A DNA stretch of 7,432 bases from Deltaproteobacteria bacterium (GTDB lineage Bacteria > Desulfobacterota > Desulfomonilia > UBA1062): positions 1 through 7,432 of the forward strand of contig JAGVNP010000270.1 in NCBI GenBank assembly GCA_020053185.1, read 5' to 3'. Positions within the stretch are counted from its first letter, which is position 1. Each line of letters begins with the position of its first letter. The position numbers and the translations under genes are program-made. Under the pieces are notes generated by a model that was not told the DNA's origin, searched no databases, and worked only from the letters and a program-made list of their open reading frames with translations. Positions 1 through 6,035 of this stretch are shown here, piece by piece.

Positions 1-654
1 TGCCGTTATTGCTATGCCCCGGCCTGTATGCGGACAACCGGGGAAAAATGGCACGCAATGGCTGAACCTAGAAAGGATATTTTAAGACTCCTCGAAAAAG
101 ATACCCAGCGTTTAAAGGGTGATACCCGCTCCATACTGTTTTGTTTTCTGAGTGATCCTTACCAACCGCTTGAACGAACCAAACGACTTACAAGACAAGC
201 TCTTGAAATTGTATCAAAACATCGGCTTAACAGCCAGGTGCTGACCAAAGGGAGCCCGGACCTCATCCATGAAGACATGGATCTTATGAAAGCTGCCCGC
301 ACGCAACTGGGAGTCACGCTCTGTTTTTCTGATGACGATACACGCAAGTATTGGGAACCAGGTGCTTCGACTGTGGATGATCGGCTGGCAATTTTGAAAG
401 CCGCTCACAAAGCTGGTATTTTTACATGGGTCAGCCTCGAACCGGTTATTGATCCAGTCCAAGCGCTTGATGTGATTCGAAAGGCTCACAAGTATGTTAG
501 ATTTTGGAAAGTTGGTAAGCTGAACCACATGAAGACTGTAGAACAGGGTGTTGATTGGGGCAAATTCCTCTGCGATTTGGAAAAGCTTTTAACGAAACTA
601 AGTGCTAAAGACTATATCAAGAACGACCTGCGGTCTTTTGCCATGAAGCAATGA
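1..654 (+). CDS. Radical SAM protein, spore-photoproduct-lyase-like (SplB/COG1533 group), 5' partial
   Basis: The reading frame is open from base 1, so the gene enters from the left. The visible 217 residues begin CRYCYAPACMR, which is the last half of the CxxxCxxC cluster that binds the [4Fe-4S] centre of radical SAM enzymes; the first cysteine lies outside the window. Further matches to the SPL-like group are the SDPYQP segment (residues 52-57), the LTKGS segment (residues 82-86), and WEPGAS plus SLEPVIDP later on. Such proteins cleave S-adenosylmethionine to form a 5'-deoxyadenosyl radical. Spore photoproduct lyase itself repairs a thymine dimer, but the substrates of most relatives are unknown and I cannot assign one here. 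The protein ends with a short helical tail and lacks any recognised extra domain. The Hsp70 gene starts 111 nt downstream on the same strand, so co-transcription is possible but not shown. The family call is fairly safe and the function is not. Confidence 0.85.
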   Translation, partial: CRYCYAPACMRTTGEKWHAMAEPRKDILRLLEKDTQRLKGDTRSILFCFLSDPYQPLERTKRLTRQALEIVSKHRLNSQVLTKGSPDLIHEDMDLMKAARTQLGVTLCFSDDDTRKYWEPGASTVDDRLAILKAAHKAGIFTWVSLEPVIDPVQALDVIRKAHKYVRFWKVGKLNHMKTVEQGVDWGKFLCDLEKLLTKLSAKDYIKNDLRSFAMKQ

Positions 655-666
655 AGGTAATTATCC

Positions 667-689
667 GTATTTCATAATATTGGAAATAC
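667..689. repeat. Inverted repeat (7-bp arms, 9-nt spacer) upstream of the Hsp70 gene
   Basis: Arms GTATTTC (667-673) and GAAATAC (683-689) are perfect reverse complements separated by nine AT-rich bases. It lies in the only gap between the radical SAM gene and the Hsp70 gene. It could be an operator or a weak RNA hairpin. There is no trailing T-tract to make it a convincing terminator, and I see no strong -35/-10 pair around it. A chance AT-rich palindrome is a real alternative. Confidence 0.3.
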
Positions 690-753
690 TATTCTTTGAA
701 ACACGAGGCGAGAGATGAACAAAATTCAGCTTTTCACGTCGGAAATGGATACC

Positions 754-759
754 AGGAGG
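754..759 (+). promoter_or_regulatory. Strong Shine-Dalgarno AGGAGG deciding the Hsp70 start
   Basis: AGGAGG is followed by a 6-nt spacer and then ATG at 766. An in-frame ATG at 715 also has a weaker GAGG (705-708) six bases upstream. The 766 start gives a protein beginning MEVHAFGIDLGTT, the usual distance between N-terminus and the phosphate-1 motif in Hsp70 proteins, whereas the 715 start adds 17 residues with no family counterpart. The 766 start is therefore preferred. Confidence 0.7.
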
Positions 760-765
760 CGCACG

Positions 766-3114
766 ATGGAAGTCCATGCCTTCGGTATCGATCTGGGTAC
801 TACCAATTCCAGCGTCGCTGAGGCAATCTGGATGGCAGGACAGAAGCCGGTCTGTCGGGTTCTGGAAATCGATCAACCGCTATGGCCGGCAGGGACCATG
901 ACAAGTCCTTTGGTGCCTTCGGTGGTTGCTGTTCTGGACAGCGGGGTACCAATGGTCGGCGAAGGAGCTAAAAGGCTTCGTACCAGACCCCAGGAGGCTA
1001 ACCTCTTTCCTGAAAGAGATCTGTTTTATGAGACGAAAAATGATATCGGATTGCGGAAGACTTATCATCGCGCTGCCGAATCTTTCAATCACGCCTCAAA
1101 GATTGCCGGACATATACTCCGTTTCCTGAAGGATGCAGCACCTCAAAAAGAACAAGCACCTGCTCATTTCTGCGTAACGGTGCCCGCTTCCTTCCAACTC
1201 AATCAGCGCAGGGACACGCTGCTTGCCTGTGGTTATGCTGGTATCGATCTTCAGGATGATGATCTCCTTGATGAACCAACGGCGGCTCTCATTGATTACA
1301 TCATGAGCGAGAGCGCTGACCGTGTAGTTGAAGCGGGCAAAACGAACCAATGCGTCGTATTTGATTTCGGCGGAGGCACCTGCGATGTATCCGTTATGGA
1401 AATAACGGCCGATAAGAAAACGAAGCAGGTCCTTATGAGCCAGATCGCCGTTTCCCGTTACCATCGCCTTGGCGGTGGAGACCTGGACGCAGCAATCGTC
1501 CATGAGCATCTGATCCCTGAACTGCTGAAGGAAAATGACTTGGGACCGCTTGATCTTACCTGGGCTGAAAAGAAACGAGGGCTTGAGCCCCAGCTCCTGG
1601 GAACGGCGGAAGCCCTGAAGGAGTCCCTTTGCCGGGAGATCGACCGGCTTAAGAAATTCGGCAAGTATGGGGCGGCAGACAAAGAGAATGTTGTGGCAAG
1701 GCAGCCTGGAATAACTCTTTATCTGGGAAAACGGTCATTTCATATGGCCCGCCCTACCTTGACAGCATCACAATGGGAGACCCTCCTGAAACCTTTTCTT
1801 GACAGGGATCTCCTGTATGCAAGTCAGACGGAATACCGTCTGATACAATCCATCCTTTCCCCCCTTCAGGATGCCCTTGATCGGGCCGGCCGGAAGCCGG
1901 AAGAGATTGATTTCTGTCTCATGGTCGGTGGCAGCTCTCTGATTCCTCTGGTGCGTGAGGCAGTTGAAGTGTACTTTAAGAAAAGCTCCGTCGGTTTCTT
2001 CCATGATCCCATTGCCATTCAGCTCTCGGTTGCCCGCGGTGCAGCCTGGAACTGCCTTTACAAGGCCATTACCGGGCATAACCTTATCCGTCCGATTCTT
2101 CATGACGCCTTGGCGCTGGTCATAACGGGAGAAAGCTTATATCCGCTTATTCCGGCACAGACAGTCCTTCCATATCCAGCCGATGATGTTTGGGCAAGAG
2201 TAGAACTGGTTGTTCCTCATCAGAAGGATCTCTTCACTGACAGATTGCTCTTTAAAGTAGTGAGTGCCAAGGATAGACAAATAATAATTCACGAAATCTG
2301 GAATATTCCCGAACATGTTACGGCCGGAACCGAGATTGTAATGGAATACAGGATAACGGCCGGGAAACAGTTTCAGTGCCGGGCATTTTTGAAGGATGAT
2401 CCGGCTGTTGTTTTTGAACATGACGTGGAAAACCCGCTTGTAAATGTCGTTAACCCCGGAAGCACTCGCCTTTTGATCGAAGAGAAGGAAGAAGAATTGA
2501 AAAGAAAAGGTGGCGGTTCTGCTGATGACCGGGATGATTTTCTCCAGCTTGCCCGGTGGTATGCCGAATTGAATCAGAAGGAAAGAGCGTTGGATTGGTT
2601 AAGAGCAGCCCTGAACAAGCTGGGACGGCCTGATGCCGAGGCGCTGAACCTTCAAGCCATCTATTATGGAGATCTTGGAGACCACGAACGTGAGGAAAAA
2701 CTCTATCGCGAGGCGGATCGTGCTACAACCTCCTGGGACGGACCTATGTTCAATCTGGCTCTGAGCTATTACCGTAGAGCCATGTACCGGGAGGCGACCG
2801 ACGCAATTGATGCAGCGATCAGGAAAGGCGGGCAGAAAGGTCAAAGTCTGACACTTAAGGCAATGTATCTGGAGAAGAGCGATCCAGAAAAAGATTCCAA
2901 ACCCCTCTATGTCAAAGCCATAAATGCCTTTGGAAGTCCATCCAGCTTATCCGATTGGGAACTCGGCTGGTATATGACGGCAGCGCGTGGAGCCGGTGAC
3001 AAAAAAGCCGTAGAAAAGGCAGATAATGAAAAAAGAGAGAGAGGCGGTAAGACGTATATTGATCTTGAGGCACCCCTGCCGGGAATCAAAGGCGAACTGA
3101 TAGCGAGAGGGTAA
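766..3114 (+). CDS. Divergent Hsp70 (DnaK-like) ATPase with C-terminal TPR-like repeats
   Basis: This 782-aa protein has the complete Hsp70 nucleotide-binding signature: phosphate-1 loop IDLGTTNSS (8-16), DEPTAALIDY (169-178), phosphate-2 FDFGGGTCDVSV (199-210, with Cys where DnaK has Phe) and adenosine motif MVGGSSLIPLVREA (386-399). The actin-like ATPase fold therefore spans about 1-435. Residues about 440-560 look like a diverged beta-sandwich substrate-binding domain, including a LIPAQTVLPY segment that resembles the DnaK start of that domain. The helical lid and EEVD-type tail of ordinary Hsp70s are absent. From about 585 there are TPR-like helical pairs (LARWYAELNQKERALDWLRAAL, spaced over LNLQAIYYGDLGDH and FNLALSYYRRAMYREA). 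TPRs bind protein partners, so this may be a dedicated chaperone or ATP switch rather than a housekeeping DnaK; no DnaJ or GrpE is nearby. The helicase gene starts 3 nt after its stop, implying coupled translation. An alternative start at 715 exists. The family is certain and the role inferred. Confidence 0.93.
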   Translation: MEVHAFGIDLGTTNSSVAEAIWMAGQKPVCRVLEIDQPLWPAGTMTSPLVPSVVAVLDSGVPMVGEGAKRLRTRPQEANLFPERDLFYETKNDIGLRKTYHRAAESFNHASKIAGHILRFLKDAAPQKEQAPAHFCVTVPASFQLNQRRDTLLACGYAGIDLQDDDLLDEPTAALIDYIMSESADRVVEAGKTNQCVVFDFGGGTCDVSVMEITADKKTKQVLMSQIAVSRYHRLGGGDLDAAIVHEHLIPELLKENDLGPLDLTWAEKKRGLEPQLLGTAEALKESLCREIDRLKKFGKYGAADKENVVARQPGITLYLGKRSFHMARPTLTASQWETLLKPFLDRDLLYASQTEYRLIQSILSPLQDALDRAGRKPEEIDFCLMVGGSSLIPLVREAVEVYFKKSSVGFFHDPIAIQLSVARGAAWNCLYKAITGHNLIRPILHDALALVITGESLYPLIPAQTVLPYPADDVWARVELVVPHQKDLFTDRLLFKVVSAKDRQIIIHEIWNIPEHVTAGTEIVMEYRITAGKQFQCRAFLKDDPAVVFEHDVENPLVNVVNPGSTRLLIEEKEEELKRKGGGSADDRDDFLQLARWYAELNQKERALDWLRAALNKLGRPDAEALNLQAIYYGDLGDHEREEKLYREADRATTSWDGPMFNLALSYYRRAMYREATDAIDAAIRKGGQKGQSLTLKAMYLEKSDPEKDSKPLYVKAINAFGSPSSLSDWELGWYMTAARGAGDKKAVEKADNEKRERGGKTYIDLEAPLPGIKGELIARG

Positions 3115-3117
3115 TAT

Positions 3118-4350
3118 ATGGGAACATGGCTGCTGCCGTTGGGGGACCTGACACCGGATCAGATTCGGGCTGTCGAAATAAAGCCGGATCAAAACCGTGC
3201 TGTTTTCGGTGTAGCCGGATCGGGAAAAACTCAGGTTTTGATCCACAGGGCAGACTATCTGGCTAGGACATATAATACTTCTCCCGAGAAATACCGGGTT
3301 TTCGTTTTCACAAATGTCATAAAGCATTATATAAAATCGGGTGTCCAGTTCCTTGGACTTCCTGATGAGACGGTCAGCACCTTCGATCACTGGTGCAGCA
3401 CCTTATATCAGAAGGAAATTTCAAGAAGCCTTCCGTGGATAGGCAGAACAATCAATTACGAAAAGATTCGTCTTTCCGTTCTGGCTCTCTTGAAAGCGCA
3501 TCCTGCTCTTCAAAAGACCTTGGATTTTGTACTCGTAGACGAAGGACAGGATCTTAGTCCGGAGTCCTTTGAGATCATTTCTTTGGCGGCACAGCATGTA
3601 ACGGTCTTCGCCGACCGTATGCAGCAGATATTTGATGACGGCGCCGGAGAGGAACAGATACTGAAAAAGATTGGGATCAGAAAGGAAAACGCCACGCTTT
3701 TGGGGGCTTACCGTAACTCACCCTATGTAGCGCAACTGGCAGCATATTTTATTACAGATGCAGTTCGACGAAAGCAGTATCTGTCTCAAATCGGCGTGCA
3801 GCAAAAAATTAAGGAAAGGCCACTCTGCTTCATTGCCCGTAATCATGATGAGGAAATGGACCACATGGCAGAGATTATCCGCCAGCGCCAGCTAATGAAC
3901 GAACGTATAGGCATTATCGTGCCGAAAAACAATCAAGTTCACGGTTTTGCCACCGCCATGCAGATGCGGGGGATTGAGATCGAAAAAGCGGTTCCACCTC
4001 AGAGGCCCGGGATGCCTATGGATTACGATTTTGATAATGTTCTGCCCAAGATTGCGACGTACCACAGCGCCAAGGGTCTAACTTTTGACAGTGTTTTGCT
4101 GCCAAAAATCACGAAGAGTTCTTTTTTTAATATTACGGACAGCGAATTGAGGCAACGCATGCTGTTCGTCGGCATTGCCAGGGCGACTCAGTGGGTTTAT
4201 CTCAGCACAACAAAGGGGGCGGAACTTAACGAATTCTCTCTACTTAAAGATGCGGCTGCCGACAAACATCTGACCATTCAGGATGGAAATATAGTAGCGA
4301 AGAAACCCGTGCGGGTTCAGCAGGATGGCGATTTTGACGCTCCATTCTGA
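3118..4350 (+). CDS. Compact superfamily 1 (UvrD/Rep-like) DNA helicase
   Basis: The 410-aa protein carries the SF1A helicase motifs in order: Q-motif-like LTPDQIRAV (11-19), Walker A GVAGSGKT (31-38), Ic-like TFDHW (88-92), Walker B VLVDEGQDL (138-146), motif III VFADRMQQIF (163-172), motif IV-like GAYRNS (196-201), motif V YHSAKGLTFDSVLLP (315-329) and motif VI LFVGIARATQWVYLS (349-363). ATP-driven 3'-5' translocation on single-stranded DNA is the family norm. UvrD and Rep are about 650-750 aa. Here only about 100 residues separate Walker A from B and about 115 separate motifs IV and V, so the 1B and 2B insert domains are reduced or missing. The protein ends DGDFDAPF, which resembles the acidic C-terminal tip of single-strand-binding protein. 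It starts 3 nt after the Hsp70 stop with GAGAGG (3105-3110) inside the upstream gene as ribosome site, so the two are very probably co-expressed. No fused nuclease domain is seen. Confidence 0.92.
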   Translation: MGTWLLPLGDLTPDQIRAVEIKPDQNRAVFGVAGSGKTQVLIHRADYLARTYNTSPEKYRVFVFTNVIKHYIKSGVQFLGLPDETVSTFDHWCSTLYQKEISRSLPWIGRTINYEKIRLSVLALLKAHPALQKTLDFVLVDEGQDLSPESFEIISLAAQHVTVFADRMQQIFDDGAGEEQILKKIGIRKENATLLGAYRNSPYVAQLAAYFITDAVRRKQYLSQIGVQQKIKERPLCFIARNHDEEMDHMAEIIRQRQLMNERIGIIVPKNNQVHGFATAMQMRGIEIEKAVPPQRPGMPMDYDFDNVLPKIATYHSAKGLTFDSVLLPKITKSSFFNITDSELRQRMLFVGIARATQWVYLSTTKGAELNEFSLLKDAAADKHLTIQDGNIVAKKPVRVQQDGDFDAPF

Positions 4351-4375
4351 GACTTCGATGGTTTATTCGTGACAG

Positions 4376-4402
4376 ATGCATCACATGCATGGATTATATG
4401 CA
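4376..4402. repeat. Clustered ATGCA(T) repeats upstream of the 125-aa gene
   Basis: ATGCAT occurs at 4376-4381 and again at 4385-4390, three bases apart. A third, partial copy ATGCA is at 4398-4402. ATGCAT is self-complementary, so the first two copies form both a direct and an inverted repeat. They lie in the 115-nt gap between the helicase and the 125-aa gene and could be a protein-binding site. I see no convincing promoter pair around them, and a chance cluster is possible. Confidence 0.25.
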
Positions 4403-4465
4403 GGTAGCTGATTTTGTCATATACAATTCCCCTAATTAGAGCCATAAATTTATAATGGAGTTGAA

Positions 4466-4843
4466 ATGCCTCAAGACCGAGAATCAGGACGTGAAGCAAA
4501 TCAGTTTGGACATCGAATAGCAAAGGTTGTTGCGGATAAATTGGGACTTGAATTTATCGGCCATCCAACAAGTAATCAATGCAAGGGGCCGAAGGGGATA
4601 GGCGTTATTAAATCCGCCAGAACAAGCACCTATATCGGCATATTGAAGTCGATGTTGCCGGAATTAGATGTTGTCTATGCTGTCATAAAGTTTGATGCAA
4701 ATACTTATCAAGTTTTTGAAATATCCAGAGAAGAGTTTGAGAAATTCATGTTCGAACCGACAGCCGAAAAGAACAAACACATGTGGTTCATGAAAGTGCG
4801 GGATATCAAATCATTTAAACCAATTCTGAAGATGGTTGAGTGA
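4466..4843 (+). CDS. Small unknown protein, possibly PD-(D/E)XK nuclease-like
   Basis: The product is 125 aa and starts at ATG 4466 behind GGAG (4457-4460, 5-nt spacer). No signal peptide or membrane segment is visible. The layout is an N-terminal amphipathic helix (GREANQFGHRIAKVVADKLG, 8-27), then a TSNQCKGPKGIGVIKSART stretch (35-53), then strands around LDVVYAVIKF and YQVFEISREEF. A helix followed by a Gly-rich turn and a strand carrying 'IKSAR' recalls the alpha-beta-beta core of small restriction-type PD-(D/E)XK proteins, where a SNE...IK arrangement supplies the acidic residue and catalytic lysine. Here the acidic position would be Gln38, so the enzyme could be inactive or the assignment wrong. 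It lies 115 nt after the helicase, so membership of the same operon is uncertain. The gene is well supported; the fold is a weak inference from pattern alone. Confidence 0.75.
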   Translation: MPQDRESGREANQFGHRIAKVVADKLGLEFIGHPTSNQCKGPKGIGVIKSARTSTYIGILKSMLPELDVVYAVIKFDANTYQVFEISREEFEKFMFEPTAEKNKHMWFMKVRDIKSFKPILKMVE

Positions 4844-4875
4844 CATAACGCTGAGCCGTGGAGGGAATAACTCTC

Positions 4876-4895
4876 AAAAGTTGTCTACAACTTTT
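4876..4895. promoter_or_regulatory. Perfect 9+9 bp palindrome, candidate operator
   Basis: Arms AAAAGTTGT (4876-4884) and ACAACTTTT (4887-4895) are exact reverse complements around a 2-nt centre, CT. The palindrome fully covers the -35 hexamer of the predicted promoter for the next gene, the position typical of a repressor site. A terminator is the alternative: a stem rich in A-T pairs ending in TTTT is possible but would be weak, and the 2-nt loop disfavours full pairing in RNA. Confidence 0.5.
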
Positions 4896-4910
4896 AAAAA
4901 TAGATATACT
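4881..4910 (+). promoter_or_regulatory. Predicted sigma70-type promoter for the 310-aa gene
   Basis: A -35-like TTGTCT (4881-4886) and a -10-like TATACT (4905-4910) are separated by 18 bp in an AT-rich stretch. Transcription would start near 4917, about ten bases before the ATG at 4927. That leaves room only for a short leader with a weak purine-rich AGAGAT ahead of the start. The -35 box lies inside a perfect palindrome, so repression, possibly by a DNA-binding protein, is likely if the promoter is real. Confidence 0.5.
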
Positions 4911-4926
4911 GTAAGAGATTAGAAAT

Positions 4927-5859
4927 ATGGATAAAAACAATTTTAAGAGTTTATCAGAAAACTTGTCTGGTGTCATTGACCGTCTTGTAGATGTTAGGGG
5001 GTATGGTTGTGAAGACCTGTTTACGGTCGAAGATGGGCTTCAATTGAAGATTGATCTCCTAGATAGAACCATCGAAATTCTCCGAATAGAAAGAAGGCAT
5101 CTCGACAACAATCTCTCTATGGAAGAATTCGTTCAGGGCAAAATTGAATTAAGCGAAAGCAGGATCAAATTCACTGCACCAGAAAAACGAAAGATCATGG
5201 GCAGCGGCACAAAACCAATCGCATTACAGCCCAAGCTTTTGCGCTACCTACTTTATCGTCATAACAATCGCTATGGTAGTGTTTATGATATTATCAATAA
5301 TTTCATTAGGATGATTTGGGACCATCTTGAATTACTGGATTTTAAAAAGACACGTACGGGCGTGCTTCGCTGTTTTACAAACACACGTTTTGCTGCCCTT
5401 ACTTTGCGAGATTATGGTTTGCTCCGTTTTACTAAAAAGGAAGCTTATAAAACATGGGTTCTCTCACTTCCTGGCATTCTTGTAGCCTCGAAAGTCATGG
5501 AGGGAAAAAACTGGGAGATACCGCCTGTTATCCAAGGGGAATACCACATTGACCTTCACCCCGATATTCGTAAAGCTTTTACAGAACTCCAGACTTACAA
5601 TAAATTTGTTCAACGAATGACAACTGTATGTGACCCTAACACAAACATTTTTAAAGTTTACCAAGAGGGATCAAAACGGTCTTATTCTCTAATGGCCGAT
5701 TATTGGCAAATTCTCCAAGATTCTTCAATATCCGCAATTGATCGGAAGAAAAAAAGCACAGCCAAATTAAAACAAATAGAACAAGATCCAGAAATCAAAG
5801 CTTTTTTTAATGAATTATCCTTATGCCTGAAAGTAGGGGATTTGCTCAATACCAAGTAA
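4927..5859 (+). CDS. Hypothetical 310-aa protein, AT-rich orphan
   Basis: I do not recognise a family. The 310-aa product has no signal peptide or obvious membrane segment. Residues about 33-62 look helical and charged, with coiled-coil character (DGLQLKIDLLDRTIEILRIE). A central block, about 100-170, is helix-rich with a loop-strand ending (RDYGLLRFTKKEAY), which could be a winged-helix DNA-binding fold. The C-terminus (271-300) is lysine-rich and helical. Base composition is much more AT-rich than in the Hsp70 gene: the row 5281-5340 is 17/60 G+C against 34/60 at 2581-2640. This suggests separate acquisition. It has its own predicted promoter and palindromic operator upstream. The DUF262 stub begins 23 nt after its stop with its own ribosome site, so this protein may once have been expressed with the full DUF262 gene. 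A regulator or accessory of that lost system is one possibility, not demonstrated. Confidence 0.8.
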   Translation: MDKNNFKSLSENLSGVIDRLVDVRGYGCEDLFTVEDGLQLKIDLLDRTIEILRIERRHLDNNLSMEEFVQGKIELSESRIKFTAPEKRKIMGSGTKPIALQPKLLRYLLYRHNNRYGSVYDIINNFIRMIWDHLELLDFKKTRTGVLRCFTNTRFAALTLRDYGLLRFTKKEAYKTWVLSLPGILVASKVMEGKNWEIPPVIQGEYHIDLHPDIRKAFTELQTYNKFVQRMTTVCDPNTNIFKVYQEGSKRSYSLMADYWQILQDSSISAIDRKKKSTAKLKQIEQDPEIKAFFNELSLCLKVGDLLNTK

Positions 5860-5869
5860 AACTCATAAC

Positions 5870-5874
5870 AGGAG
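5870..5874 (+). promoter_or_regulatory. Shine-Dalgarno AGGAG of the DUF262 stub
   Basis: AGGAG is followed by an 8-nt spacer and ATG at 5883. It fixes the start of the short DUF262-like ORF at 5883 rather than at the in-frame ATG at 5823, which lies inside the preceding gene. An intact ribosome site implies the stub may still be translated. Confidence 0.6.
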
Positions 5875-5882
5875 ACAGCTTC

Positions 5883-6035
5883 ATGGAGGCAATACTTTTT
5901 AAACATATTGGATATTCTTTATCAAAACTTATTGAAGATGTTGATATAGGCGAAATCGGCTTGCCGGATATTCATCGACCGCAAACACTCGATAGGAGTA
6001 TAACCAATGAAAAAGCCACCTCAAGAACTGATTGA
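5883..6035 (+). pseudogene. Truncated N-terminus of a DUF262 (GmrS/DndB-like ParB-fold) protein
   Basis: The 50-residue product starts MEAILFKHIGYSLSKLIEDV and continues DIGEIGLPDIHRP (21-33). This matches the typical beginning of DUF262 proteins, in which a helix is followed by a strand and 'GLPDIQRPFVW'. The Gln-Arg motif contributes to the ParB/sulfiredoxin-like NTPase site; here it reads HRP. After residue 33 the match stops and TLDRSITNEKATSRTD runs out to a TGA inside the next gene. Full DUF262 proteins are several hundred residues, so more than 500 codons may be missing. The family includes GmrSD, a type IV enzyme cutting glucosylated hydroxymethylcytosine DNA. The break lies just before the ribosome site of the EVE-McrB gene, so deletion or replacement by that gene is the simplest history. 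A translated short peptide with a new role is less likely. Confidence 0.7.
5994..5998 (+). promoter_or_regulatory. Shine-Dalgarno AGGAG of the EVE/McrB-like gene
   Basis: AGGAG with an 8-nt spacer precedes ATG at 6007. It falls inside the divergent tail of the DUF262 stub, so translation of the stub overlaps the start of this gene by 29 nt and could be coupled to it. Confidence 0.65.

Noticed and set aside
715..765. Upstream in-frame ATG at 715 as the Hsp70 start
   Set aside because: It has a weaker GAGG site, and the extra 17 residues have no counterpart in Hsp70 proteins. ATG 766 follows a perfect AGGAGG and sits at the usual distance from the phosphate-1 motif.
1096..1509. Minus-strand open frame of 137 codons inside the Hsp70 gene
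   Set aside because: It lies wholly antisense to conserved Hsp70 ATPase motifs, has no recognisable protein features, and is explained by codon bias of the sense gene.
2947..3390. Minus-strand open frame of 147 codons across the Hsp70-helicase junction
   Set aside because: It is antisense to both the Hsp70 C-terminus and the helicase Walker A region, with no family match or convincing ribosome site.
4451..4456. Perfect TATAAT as a -10 box for the 125-aa gene
   Set aside because: The best -35 at a proper distance (TTCCCC, 4427-4432) matches only three of six positions. The transcript would also start after the GGAG ribosome site that precedes ATG 4466.
5242..5262. R-x5-H (RYLLYRH) in the 310-aa protein as a HEPN ribonuclease motif
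   Set aside because: The surrounding helices do not show a HEPN pattern and a short R-x5-H match is expected by chance, so a toxin call is not supported.
5823..5882. In-frame ATG at 5823 as start of the DUF262-like ORF
   Set aside because: It lies within the end of the 310-aa gene, lacks a clear ribosome site, and the DUF262 similarity begins at ATG 5883, which follows AGGAG.
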